Below, piece by piece: positions 43,420 through 52,220 of a stretch of DNA of 64,000 nt (position 1 is its first letter; every line of letters starts with the position of its first letter). Origin of the DNA: Streptomyces sp. NBC_01476 (GTDB lineage Bacteria > Actinomycetota > Actinomycetes > Streptomycetales > Streptomycetaceae). The stretch spans positions 6,961,001 to 7,025,000 of the forward strand of contig NZ_CP109446.1 in NCBI RefSeq assembly GCF_036227265.1. The letters are read 5' to 3'. Position numbers and translations under genes: made by a program. The notes under the pieces were generated by a model. It ran no database searches and was not told where the DNA came from. It was given only the letters and a program-made list of their open reading frames with translations.

Positions 43420-46400
43420 ATGTCCCGGATCGTCTTCCATCGACCCGCCAGGGTCGTCCCGCCGCCGCTGCCCACTGAGCCGGTGGTGCTCTCGGCACCG
43501 CCACAGCCCGTCGGCAGGGACGGCGGCTCAAGCTGGCTGATCCTGCTCATGCCGCTGATGTCGAGCATCAGCATGGCCGCGTACCTGATGTCGGGCGGCA
43601 AGAAGATGCTGATCCTGGTCGGCATCGCCTTCGTGGTGATGTCGATCGGCCTCACGGTCGGTATCCGGATGCAGATGCGCGGCCAGGTGCGCAAGCAGAA
43701 GGTGCGCGCGAGGGACCTCTACCTGGACCACCTCGTCGAGGTGCGGAAGGTCGCCCGCCAGGTGGCGGAGAACCAGCGCACGGTCGCAGCCTGGGCGTTC
43801 CCCTCGCCGTACCGGCTGTGGGGGATCGCGACCCAGCGCCGGCGGGTGTGGGAGCGCCGTATCACCGACCCGGACTTCCTGCGGGTGTGCGTGGGAGTCG
43901 GGACCGCGCAGTTGTCGACCCCCATCCGGCTGGCCACCCGCAACGACCCGACGATGGAGTACGACCCGCGGGCCAAGGAGGCCGCGGACCGGTTGATCAA
44001 GACCATGTCCACTGTCGGCAGCCAGCCCGCGGTGGTGGACCTGGCGAAGGTCGGCGTAGTCAGCGTGCTGGGCCCGTCGGACGTGGCGCGTGGCGTCGTC
44101 CGGGCGATGATCTGCCAGGTCGCGGTGCTGCACGCCCCGGACGACGTCGGCGTGGCCGTCGCCACCGGCGGCGAGGACTGGAACTGGGCCAAGTGGCTGC
44201 CGCACACCCACGAACCGGACGCGGCGGACGTGGTGGCCCTGGTCGCCGAGGACTTCGACGGAATCGCCGACCACCTGGAGAAGACACTGGAGGAATCCGC
44301 CCAGGCGCCCCGCCGGAGCCTGCTGGACCGTGAAACGCCGGACACCCGACGCCGGCTGGTTGTCGTGCTCGACCACTACGTCCCGCGTGCCGCCTGGGCA
44401 CGCTCACCGCTGGCCGCCCAACTGCTCGCGACAGCCGGCCCGAGCAGCGCGATCACCGTGATCTGCCTGGTGGACAAGGAGAACGACGAGCCGTCCCGGG
44501 CCGACGTGCGGATCCGCGTCACGTCGAACGGTGCGGTCACCCTTGAGGGGCGCCGGGCGGAACCGCGCTCACCGGTCACCGACGCGGTCGCGGAATGGCC
44601 GGAACCGCAGTTGTGCGAGGCCATCGCGCGAGCGCTCGCGCCGTTGCGGCTCTCGGTCGAGGGCGAGGAGATCCTCGCCCAGACCATGTCACTGCCCAGC
44701 ATGCTCGGCGTCACCGAACTGGAGACCTTCGACCCGGAGCGCCTGTGGGTCGCGGAGGAGGACGAAGAGGTCCTCCGCATGCCGATCGGCTTCGACGGCA
44801 GCGGGCAGCCGCTGGTGCTGGACCTCAAGGAGTCCGCGCAGGGCGGCATGGGACCGCACGGCCTGATCGTCGGCGCCACCGGCTCCGGTAAGAGCGAGCT
44901 GCTGCGCACCCTGGTCACCGGCCTGACGATGACCCATTCACCCGACCTGCTCAGTCTGGTCCTGGTCGACTTCAAGGGCGGCGCCACCTTCGCCGGAGTG
45001 ACCGAACTGCCGCACGTGGCGGGCCTGATCACCAACCTTGTGGACGACCTCGCACTGGTCGACCGGGTCAAGGACGCCTTGGCCGGCGAGCAGCAGCGGC
45101 GGCAGAAGATGCTGCGCGACGCAGGCAACGTCGACAACGTACGGGAGTACCAACTGCGCCGCGCGGCTGGTGCGAAGGGCACCGACGGGCGCCCGCTGGA
45201 ACCGTTGCCGTACCTGCTGATCATCGTGGACGAGTTCGGTGAACTGCTGTCCACCCGACCCGACTTCATCGAACTCTTCGTCCAGATCGGCCGGGTCGGC
45301 CGAAGCCTGGGCATGCATCTGCTGCTCGCCACGCAGCGGCTGGAGGAGGGACGGCTGCGCGGCCTGGAGTCGAACCTGTCCTACCGCATCTGTCTGCGCA
45401 CCTTCTCCGCCGCCGAGTCCCGGGTCGTGATCGGCACCCCCGACGCCTACCAGTTGCCCCCGATCCCCGGTTCGGCCTATCTCAAGGTGACCGACACCGT
45501 GCTGGAACGGTTCCGGGTCGCCCATGTCTCCGGAGTGTACGCGTCGGAGGCGGAGCGGGCCGCTGCCGCCGGACCGGTGCTCACCGAGCCCGCCCTCTTC
45601 GGCCTGCGGGTGGCGCCGGACCCGGACGCCGTCCCCGAGGATCGGCAGGAGCGCACGCGTCCGATGATCAGCGGGCCGACCGAGATGCAGCTCATCGTGG
45701 CGCGGCTGGGCTCCTCCGGCCAGGCGGCCCACCAGGTGTGGCTGCCGCCGCTGCCGACCGCGTTGCCGCTGGACGATCTGACCGGACCGATCAGTGTCGG
45801 GCCGGACCGCGGCATGATGGCCGCGTGGTGGCCGCGCAAGGGAGAACTGTGCGCTCCTGTGGGCGTCCTGGACATTCCCCTCCAGCAGCTTCAGCAACCG
45901 CTGGTACCGGACTTCGCCAAAGCCGGCCACCTGGCCCTGGTCGGCGCCCCGCAGTCGGGCAAGAGCACCTTCCTGCGGACGCTCATGCTCTCCACGATGC
46001 TCACCCACACTCCCGCCGAGGCGCAGTTCCTCTGCGTCGACTTCGGCGGCGGCTCGTTGCAGCCGTTCGAGCGCGCCCCGCACGTCAGCGGTGTGGCGGG
46101 CCGGCACGATACGAACCGGGCGCGGCGCGCCCTGGCCGAGATGCTGCAACTCATCACCGAACGCGAGCGGCTTTTCCGCCAGTTGGGCGTCGACTCGGTC
46201 GCCGAGTTCCGCAGGCTGCGTTCCCGCGACAAGCTGCCCCCCGGCGTACGGTCCGCGGACGTGTTCTTGTTGATCGACAACTGGGGCGCGGTCCGGACGG
46301 AGATGGAGGGCATCGACGTCTCCGTGCTGGACATCGCCAACCGCGGTCTGGGTGTCGGCGTGCACCTGGTGCTCACCGCCAACCGGTGGGGCGACATCCG

Positions 46401-47415
46401 TACGGCGCTGCGTGACACCATCTCGGCCCGGCTGGAGCTGCGGCTCAACGACCCGGCGGATTCCGAGATCAACCGCAGAATGGCCAAGGCCTTCGTCTCC
46501 GTCGTGTCGGGGCGCGGCATGGCGCCGCCGGGAATCCAGTTCCAGCTGGCGCTGCCCCGGCTGGACGGCAAGGACAGCGCCGACGGCCTCGCCGACGCCC
46601 AGGACGAGGCGCTCGGCAAGCTCACCGCGTCCTGGTCCGGGCCGACCGCGCCACCGATACGGATGCTGCCCGCGCGGCTGTCCGTCACCGAACTGGAGAT
46701 GCCGGCGGGCGACGTGGCGCCGCCCGGCGTACCGATCGGCATCGGCGAGAAGGACCTCGCACCCGTTCACCTGGACCTGACCGGCGTGGATCCGCACTTC
46801 CTGGTCTTCGGTGACTCCGGCTCGGGCAAGTCCTCGTTCCTGCGCACCTGGATGAAGGGTCTCGTGGCACGCCACTCGGCGTGGGAGGCACGGATGATCG
46901 TCGTCGACTACCGGCGGTCGCTGCTCGGCGTGGTGCCCGAGGACCACCTCGGTCTCTACGCGGGCGACTCCCAGGCGGCGGAGGTCTACATGGGCCAGGT
47001 GGCCGCCAAGCTCACGGAGCGGCTTCCGCCGCCCGACGTGACGACGGAACAGTTGCGCGAGCGCAGTTGGTGGACCGGCCCGGAGTTCTACGTCGTGGTG
47101 GACGACTACGACCTGGTGGGCAACGGCCGCCAGTCACCGCTGGCGGCGCTGGTGGACTTCGTGCCGCAGGCCCGGGAGATCGGGCTCCACTTCGTGGTGG
47201 CCCGGCGGGTCGCCGGCTCCATGCGCAGCCAGATGTCGGAACAGCTGCTGAACCGTATTCGTGAGCTGGGCGCGGCCGGCCTCGTCCTCTCCGGGGACCA
47301 CCGCGAGGGGGCGATCCTCGGTGACGAGCGGGCGTCCCAGCGCCCACCGGGCCGGGGTGTCCTGGTCAGCCGGCAAGCGCCGTCCGCACTGATCCAGGTC
47401 GCGCTCGACGAGTGA
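43420..47415 (+). CDS. eccC: Type VII secretion ATPase EccC
   Basis: 1,331 aa, full length for a fused EccCa-EccCb protein. The N-terminus has two membrane segments (WLILLMPLMSSISMAAYLM and MLILVGIAFVVMSIGLTVG). Three FtsK/SpoIIIE ATPase domains follow, with Walker A at about 481-492 (GLIVGATGSGKS), 838 (LALVGAPQSGKS) and 1128 (LVFGDSGSGKS). The first domain also has the Walker B-type segments LVLVDFKGG and LIIVDEFGEL, as required of the active motor. The protein should recognise WXG100 substrates and drive export through the ESX membrane complex. It is the defining component of this locus and is intact. Confidence 0.96.
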   Translation: MSRIVFHRPARVVPPPLPTEPVVLSAPPQPVGRDGGSSWLILLMPLMSSISMAAYLMSGGKKMLILVGIAFVVMSIGLTVGIRMQMRGQVRKQKVRARDLYLDHLVEVRKVARQVAENQRTVAAWAFPSPYRLWGIATQRRRVWERRITDPDFLRVCVGVGTAQLSTPIRLATRNDPTMEYDPRAKEAADRLIKTMSTVGSQPAVVDLAKVGVVSVLGPSDVARGVVRAMICQVAVLHAPDDVGVAVATGGEDWNWAKWLPHTHEPDAADVVALVAEDFDGIADHLEKTLEESAQAPRRSLLDRETPDTRRRLVVVLDHYVPRAAWARSPLAAQLLATAGPSSAITVICLVDKENDEPSRADVRIRVTSNGAVTLEGRRAEPRSPVTDAVAEWPEPQLCEAIARALAPLRLSVEGEEILAQTMSLPSMLGVTELETFDPERLWVAEEDEEVLRMPIGFDGSGQPLVLDLKESAQGGMGPHGLIVGATGSGKSELLRTLVTGLTMTHSPDLLSLVLVDFKGGATFAGVTELPHVAGLITNLVDDLALVDRVKDALAGEQQRRQKMLRDAGNVDNVREYQLRRAAGAKGTDGRPLEPLPYLLIIVDEFGELLSTRPDFIELFVQIGRVGRSLGMHLLLATQRLEEGRLRGLESNLSYRICLRTFSAAESRVVIGTPDAYQLPPIPGSAYLKVTDTVLERFRVAHVSGVYASEAERAAAAGPVLTEPALFGLRVAPDPDAVPEDRQERTRPMISGPTEMQLIVARLGSSGQAAHQVWLPPLPTALPLDDLTGPISVGPDRGMMAAWWPRKGELCAPVGVLDIPLQQLQQPLVPDFAKAGHLALVGAPQSGKSTFLRTLMLSTMLTHTPAEAQFLCVDFGGGSLQPFERAPHVSGVAGRHDTNRARRALAEMLQLITERERLFRQLGVDSVAEFRRLRSRDKLPPGVRSADVFLLIDNWGAVRTEMEGIDVSVLDIANRGLGVGVHLVLTANRWGDIRTALRDTISARLELRLNDPADSEINRRMAKAFVSVVSGRGMAPPGIQFQLALPRLDGKDSADGLADAQDEALGKLTASWSGPTAPPIRMLPARLSVTELEMPAGDVAPPGVPIGIGEKDLAPVHLDLTGVDPHFLVFGDSGSGKSSFLRTWMKGLVARHSAWEARMIVVDYRRSLLGVVPEDHLGLYAGDSQAAEVYMGQVAAKLTERLPPPDVTTEQLRERSWWTGPEFYVVVDDYDLVGNGRQSPLAALVDFVPQAREIGLHFVVARRVAGSMRSQMSEQLLNRIRELGAAGLVLSGDHREGAILGDERASQRPPGRGVLVSRQAPSALIQVALDE

Positions 47416-47455
47416 GCGGGGGTGCCGTGGTGGACGTCGTCAGCCGTGGCCGCCG

Positions 47456-50371
47456 TCAATGAAGCGCGCGCCTGTCCAGGGGCTCAGGCACAGGGAGCGT
47501 GGGTGGCGTGATGTCGTGGCGGGAGCGGACGCGTAGTTTGGTGAGGATGTGGGAGACGTGGGTCTCGACGGTGCGGCGGGACAGGATGAGCTGTGCGGCG
47601 ATGTCGGGGTTGGAGTGGCCCTGTGCGAGGAGTTCGGCGACGCGCAGTTCGGTGTCGGTGAGTGCCGGCCAGCCGGTTTTGGGGCGGCGTCGGGTGCCGC
47701 GGACGCCGGGGCGTATGCCGAGCTGCCGTAGCCGGGCGGTGGCGCGCCGCGCGGTCCAGGTCGCGCCGAGGGCGGCGTAGACCTCGAGTGCCTCGTTCAG
47801 GGTGGTTCGGGCGTCCGCGGGGTCGCCGACGACGGCCTGCACCACGGCGGCGTCCTCCAGCGCATTGCCCAGCTGCGGTTGGCGGCCGACGTCGCGGTAG
47901 TACGCCGCGGCGGTGAGCAGCGCCGCCGGGTCGTTGTCCAGCAGACCGCGGCACCAGTCGGCGGCCGCCTGAAGCTGTGGCGCGGGTTTGTACTCGGCGT
48001 CCCGCCTGGCGGCACCGGCGGCGGCCTGACGCCGTGGTGCCGGTTTGTACTCGGCGTCCCGCCTGGCGGCATCAGCGGCGGCCCGGGCGGTCGGCCGGTC
48101 ATCGGCCGCCAGGGCCAATCTGGTGAGGACGGGGAGAACGTAGTACCGGTTGAGCAGCCGCTCGTCCGGTGCCTCGGCCAGGCTCGGTGCGAGAGTCTCC
48201 ACACCGCGGTGCACTGGTCCGGATCGCTCGGCCTCCAGGGAGCGGGCCCACAAGACGATGGTGGAGACGCCCGACAGGTCATGCCCGGTGTCCCAGTGGG
48301 CGAGCTCGTCCAGGTGCTGGGCGGCTGCGCCCCACTCGGCGCGGTGACCGGCGATCAGGACCAGATGGGCCAGCCGGTTGATGCCCATCCCGACACCTGC
48401 GGGCACGTCGGCGGCCAGTTCGAATTCCGTCAGGGCGTCGTCCCAGCGGCCCATCACGTACGCCAGTGCTCCGGCCTGCACCCGGAGGGTGCCCAGCCGC
48501 GGAGTGCCGAGCCGTTCGGCCTGGGCAATCGACTCCCGAGCCCCGACCGCCGCCTCGGCGAAGCGGTCCAACTCCTCAAGCATGACGAAGCGGTTGCCGA
48601 GCAGTTGCAGCCGCAGATCAGCCAGCTCCGGGGCACCGCCCACGATGGCGAGCGCACGGTCGAGATAGGGGAGACCACCCGCGTGACCGTTCTCGTAGAC
48701 CCGCGTCACCGTCTGTATCTGCAGGGCGTAGGCCATCGCCATGGGATCGGCGTTCTTCTCCCCCGTGTCGAAAGCCTGCTCAGCGACCCTTTCGGCCTCG
48801 CTGAGCCGTGACAGCGAGATCAGGAAGCTTGATCTCAGCGCGTCGTGCCGTGCCTGCCACAACGCCGTGGTGCGTGGAGTACCGGCGGCGGATGTGAGTT
48901 CTTCGAGGGCGTCGTCGGGCCGGCCGACGCGTTGGAGGCTGCGGCCGAGGACCCAGAGGGCCTGGCCGGTGCGGGCGGGGTCGCTGCTGCGGGCCAGGAT
49001 GGCCCGGGAGATCTGTTCGGCCTGCTCCCACCTACCCAACGCGAGTGCCACCGTCGCGAGTTGGTCTTCGAGGCCCGCGTGCCGCGGGTCGTCCTCGCCG
49101 ATGCGGCTCAGGGCGTGTTCGAGGAGTTCGGCCACAATCGCGGGGGCCCGGTAGGTGAGGTCGGCGGTGTTGGCGGCGATCCAGTCCAGTTCCCAGCCGT
49201 CGGCGCCGTCCAGCGCCGCCAGCACCAGCGTGGCGACCCGCTCCACCGAGACTCCCGCGGCCATCAGTACCTGGGCGGCCTGCTGCTGGAGCGCCACCCG
49301 CAGGGCCGCGGGTGTCGTCTCGTACAGCGAACGCCGCAACAGCTCATGCCGGAACCGCAGCCGCGCTCCCTTCGACTCCAGTACGCCCGCGGTGACGGCC
49401 TCCTCCAGCAAACTGACCAGCTCGATCACCGGGCGGCCGACAATCGATGCGAGGTTGGTCACCGAGAAGTCGTGGCCCAGCAGCGCGGCCGTACGTAATA
49501 CCTCGCGGACCCGCACCGGCAGGAAGTCCAACCGGTCGGCGATCACGGCCGCCAGGGACACCGCCGTCCCAGGGGTGTCGCGGTCGTCCGCCAGCTCTGC
49601 CGTGCCCCTGGTCACCCGCACGGCCTCGGCCCGCGCCAGCGCGTCCACCAGTTCCCGTACGTACAAGGGGTTGCCTGCCGCCGAGGTGAGCCGCTCGGTC
49701 AGCCGCGGTCCGGGAGCGCCTCCGGTGAGTTCCGCCGTCATGGCCGAGACGTCCGCGCCGGGCAGTCCGCCGAGCGGGAGCAGCACGGCGTTGGCGGCCT
49801 GCGCGTCGCCACGCAGTGCGTCGACCTCGGCACGGCGCGGCACCGGGCGCAGGGACCCGACCAGGAGCAGTGGTGCCTGCAGTGCGGTCCGGCACAGCCG
49901 CCGCCACAGCAGTAATGTCGCGTCGTCGGCCCAGTGGAGGTCCTCGACCACCAGCACCAGCGGGCCGTCCGTGGTCAGCCGGTCCACCAGACCCAGGAGT
50001 TGCTCGACGGCGGCCGTCACCGGGTTGCCGGCGACCATCCGTACGCTCCACTCGGGCACCACCGCCGGACGGGAAAGTGCCGCGGCGACCGCCGCCCGCC
50101 GCGGATCGGCCGACTCCTCATGCACCCCAAGGGTGCGCATCATCACCGACAGCGGGAAGCGCTGTCCCAGTTCGTCACAGGCACCGCTCACCACCTGGCA
50201 CCCTGCAGCCTCCGCGCCCACCAGTCCCGCCGCCAGCAGCGCCGACTTCCCGATCCCGGGCTCGCCCTCGACCAGCACCACCCCGCCGCGCCCACCGGCG
50301 ACATCCGCCACCAGCCGACGCAACACCTTCAACTCCGCGGCACGCCCAACCACAACCGGCACGTCAACCAT
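47456..50371 (-). CDS. LAL-type LuxR transcriptional activator, copy 2
   Basis: 971 aa, closely similar along its length to the protein at 28,109-30,949. It has Walker A GEPGIGKSALL, Walker B LVLVVEDLHWADDATLL, a long helical middle, and a C-terminal LuxR domain (LTDTELRVAELLAQGHSNPD, SRRTVETHVSHILTKLRVRS). It differs by an in-frame 57-bp duplication near the C-terminal third that repeats ARRDAEYKPAP. It ends convergently 40 bp after eccC and lies downstream of a sigma-factor gene on the same strand. It is a likely cluster regulator of the secretion genes; the ligand and operator are unknown. Confidence 0.92.
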   Translation of the reverse strand: MVDVPVVVGRAAELKVLRRLVADVAGGRGGVVLVEGEPGIGKSALLAAGLVGAEAAGCQVVSGACDELGQRFPLSVMMRTLGVHEESADPRRAAVAAALSRPAVVPEWSVRMVAGNPVTAAVEQLLGLVDRLTTDGPLVLVVEDLHWADDATLLLWRRLCRTALQAPLLLVGSLRPVPRRAEVDALRGDAQAANAVLLPLGGLPGADVSAMTAELTGGAPGPRLTERLTSAAGNPLYVRELVDALARAEAVRVTRGTAELADDRDTPGTAVSLAAVIADRLDFLPVRVREVLRTAALLGHDFSVTNLASIVGRPVIELVSLLEEAVTAGVLESKGARLRFRHELLRRSLYETTPAALRVALQQQAAQVLMAAGVSVERVATLVLAALDGADGWELDWIAANTADLTYRAPAIVAELLEHALSRIGEDDPRHAGLEDQLATVALALGRWEQAEQISRAILARSSDPARTGQALWVLGRSLQRVGRPDDALEELTSAAGTPRTTALWQARHDALRSSFLISLSRLSEAERVAEQAFDTGEKNADPMAMAYALQIQTVTRVYENGHAGGLPYLDRALAIVGGAPELADLRLQLLGNRFVMLEELDRFAEAAVGARESIAQAERLGTPRLGTLRVQAGALAYVMGRWDDALTEFELAADVPAGVGMGINRLAHLVLIAGHRAEWGAAAQHLDELAHWDTGHDLSGVSTIVLWARSLEAERSGPVHRGVETLAPSLAEAPDERLLNRYYVLPVLTRLALAADDRPTARAAADAARRDAEYKPAPRRQAAAGAARRDAEYKPAPQLQAAADWCRGLLDNDPAALLTAAAYYRDVGRQPQLGNALEDAAVVQAVVGDPADARTTLNEALEVYAALGATWTARRATARLRQLGIRPGVRGTRRRPKTGWPALTDTELRVAELLAQGHSNPDIAAQLILSRRTVETHVSHILTKLRVRSRHDITPPTLPVPEPLDRRALH
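47985..48071. repeat. 57-bp in-frame duplication in the LAL gene
   Basis: A perfect 30-bp sequence occurs at 47,985-48,014 and again at 48,042-48,071, a period of 57 bp or 19 codons, so the protein stays in frame. The paralogue at 28,109 lacks it. Confidence 0.85.
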
Positions 50372-50476
50372 GGCCAGATCCTACCGACCACAAGGTAACC
50401 AAATGGCACGTGTAGCCCCCAAACAGGCAACAGACAGGGAGGTGCGTGCCGCGCCGCCGTATGAGCGTGCCGTTGC

Positions 50477-51109
50477 TTACGCCGGGGTCACGTGGACCGC
50501 GCCGGAACGATCCCTCCCGGGACCACCGCCCGTGGTCGGCACACCGTCGGAATGAAAATCGCCCAACGCGTCGCGCAGCGCACGCACGGCCTTGTGTGTG
50601 CGTGACTTCACGGTGCCTTCCGGTATGCCGAGTGCCTCGGCCGCCTGCCGCACCGACTGGTGCAGGATGTAGACGTGCGTCAGGACTTCCCGGTGCATGG
50701 CGGACAGGCACGCCAACGCGTCACGCAGGACCTGGCGGTCGAGGACCTTCTCGAACGGATCCGCAGTCAAGGCCATGTCCTCCAGCGCATCGTCCTCGAC
50801 CTCGGTGGGGCGGGCGGAGGTGGCACGGTGCGAGTCGATGGCCAGCCGCCGCGAGACGGTCAGCAGCCACGGGCGGGCCGCCTCCGGGCCGTCGTCGTGC
50901 AGCACATCGAGGTTCTTCCAGGCGCGCAGCATGGTCTCCTGCACGAGATCCTCCGCGGCCTGCCGGTCGCCGCGGGTCCAGCGGAGCAGAGTACGGAACA
51001 CCGGGGCCGCGTTGACCTCGTAGAGCTCGCGCATCCGCTGTTCGGTGCGCGGCGAGCGGGACGGCATGGACGGTATGGGGGCAGGTGTGTCGATCGCTGT
51101 TGCCGTCAT
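50477..51109 (-). CDS. RNA polymerase sigma factor (ECF/sigma-70 family)
   Basis: 210 aa from ATG at 51,109 with AGGGGA upstream. Region 2 (LYEVNAAPVFRTLLRWTRGD, AAEDLVQETMLRAWKNLDVL) and region 4 (LSAMHREVLTHVYILHQSVR, AAEALGIPEGTVKSRTHKAV) are complete. No anti-sigma gene is adjacent, and none of the C-terminal extensions of self-regulated ECF factors is seen. It lies 105 bp upstream of the LAL gene on the same strand and is divergent from the WXG100-EccD operon, so it may direct transcription of the secretion genes. A fragment of the same gene is found at 31,000-31,150. Confidence 0.88.
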   Translation of the reverse strand: MTATAIDTPAPIPSMPSRSPRTEQRMRELYEVNAAPVFRTLLRWTRGDRQAAEDLVQETMLRAWKNLDVLHDDGPEAARPWLLTVSRRLAIDSHRATSARPTEVEDDALEDMALTADPFEKVLDRQVLRDALACLSAMHREVLTHVYILHQSVRQAAEALGIPEGTVKSRTHKAVRALRDALGDFHSDGVPTTGGGPGRDRSGAVHVTPA

Positions 51110-51481
51110 GGTCCGGTCCCCTTTTTGTCCTTCGCTGGATCCCCTACCGATCCTGCGACATCGGGGGCGCCGAGACATCCGTGAGGTCACTGAGATGTAC
51201 GTGCCGATGGAGCCCGGCCCCACGGTCAAGACCTCAGTGAGCCGGCGGAGGCGGTCGATCGACCCCGGCCCCACAGCCAGGTCTACGGGCGTCACACCGA
51301 TGTGGTTCTCCCAGGACGCGAACCGGTTGGCGGCGTCCAGGGGCGGACACCCGGAATGAGGCGGATACCGGAATCAGGCTGACCCAGGGGACATCTGAAC
51401 GGGGGACTGGGCGCACGTGGTGGATCGCGGAAATGATGAAGGAGCGTAGATCAGGTCGCCTCACAGGAAGGGTTGATCGCT
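51110..51481. promoter_or_regulatory. Divergent promoter region: sigma gene / WXG100-EccD operon
   Basis: 372 bp without a gene. It holds two imperfect direct repeats around CCCGGCCCCAC (near 51,213) and CCCCGGCCCCACA (near 51,264), about 52 bp apart, which could be regulator sites. The right end has AGGAAGG before ATG at 51,482. Confidence 0.45.
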
Positions 51482-51838
51482 ATGGTGGCAGGGCCATCGA
51501 CGGGTTACCAGGTAACACCGGAGCAGGTGTCGACCGCCGCCGCGTCGTGCACATCGACCGCGGCAGACGTGCAGCAAAGGCTGGCGGCGCTCAAGTCCTA
51601 CGTCGTCAACATGGAGGCCATGTGGCAGGGGGTCGCCGCCAACACCTTCCAGCAGATGATGGCGGAGTACGACATCCTCTCCAAGATGCTGCACGACGCG
51701 CTGACCGACATCGCCAGCGGGCTGAACGGTAACTACGTGAACTACACCGAGTCCGAGCAGGCCAACGTCAACTCGATCACCAGCATCCAGAACTCGCTGG
51801 GCGAGCGCGCGCGGGTGGGGCCGGCGTCCCTGACCTGA
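51482..51838 (+). CDS. WXG100 protein (ESX substrate), first of pair
   Basis: 118 aa with the helix-turn-helix hairpin of EsxA/EsxB proteins. Trp-Gln-Gly in MEAMWQGVAANTF forms the turn, flanked by two long helices (VQQRLAALKSYV and FQQMMAEYDILSKMLHDAL). The C-terminus contains YTESEQANV, fitting the YxxxE-like export signal. Start ATG at 51,482 with AGGAAGG upstream. The second WXG100 gene follows after 40 bp and EccD after that, so these are the likely heterodimeric substrates of the adjacent EccC. Confidence 0.92.
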   Translation: MVAGPSTGYQVTPEQVSTAAASCTSTAADVQQRLAALKSYVVNMEAMWQGVAANTFQQMMAEYDILSKMLHDALTDIASGLNGNYVNYTESEQANVNSITSIQNSLGERARVGPASLT

Positions 51839-51878
51839 CCCGCCACCCCTGGCAACCCCCCAGCGACAAGGAGCACTC

Positions 51879-52196
51879 ATGACGAACATCGATGGCGCGA
51901 GCCTTATGGTGCAGGCAGACCTTGAGGGTGCCGGCCAATGGATCAACAACGCCTCCCAGGGCATCGCCGACGAACTGAACAAACTCATCGGCCTGCTCGA
52001 ACCACTCCAGGCGACCTGGACCGGTCCGGCCGCCGGCTACTACGGGGGCCTGCAGGAAGAGTGGAACTACGCCGCCGAGGGGCTGTTCGGCCCCTACGGC
52101 GTACTGGGCGAGATCGCCCGTGCGATGAACGTCAACTGGAACAACTACTCCGAGGCCGAGTGGTCGAACGTCAAGACCTGGCGTACAGGCTCCTGA
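51879..52196 (+). CDS. WXG100 protein (ESX substrate), second of pair
   Basis: 105 aa with the WXG motif as Trp-Thr-Gly in LQATWTGPAAGYYGGLQEEW and helices on both sides. The C-terminus has NNYSEAEWSNVKTW, again with a YxxxE/W-type export signal. AAGGAG lies upstream of the ATG. It is the operon partner of the WXG100 gene at 51,482, and 24 bp separate it from eccD. The glycine- and aromatic-rich turn is longer than in classical EsxA. Confidence 0.9.
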   Translation: MTNIDGASLMVQADLEGAGQWINNASQGIADELNKLIGLLEPLQATWTGPAAGYYGGLQEEWNYAAEGLFGPYGVLGEIARAMNVNWNNYSEAEWSNVKTWRTGS

Positions 52197-52220
52197 CCCG
52201 GATCTGAGGAACCCGTCACA

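Noticed and set aside
42604-43440. N-terminal extension of ESX paralogue 3
   Set aside because: It runs antisense through the YbaB-like gene; ATG at 42,603 has a strong GGAAAGGAG site.
51207-51288. Direct repeats in the divergent promoter as defined operators
   Set aside because: They are imperfect and GC-rich, so chance similarity cannot be excluded; noted only as part of the promoter region.
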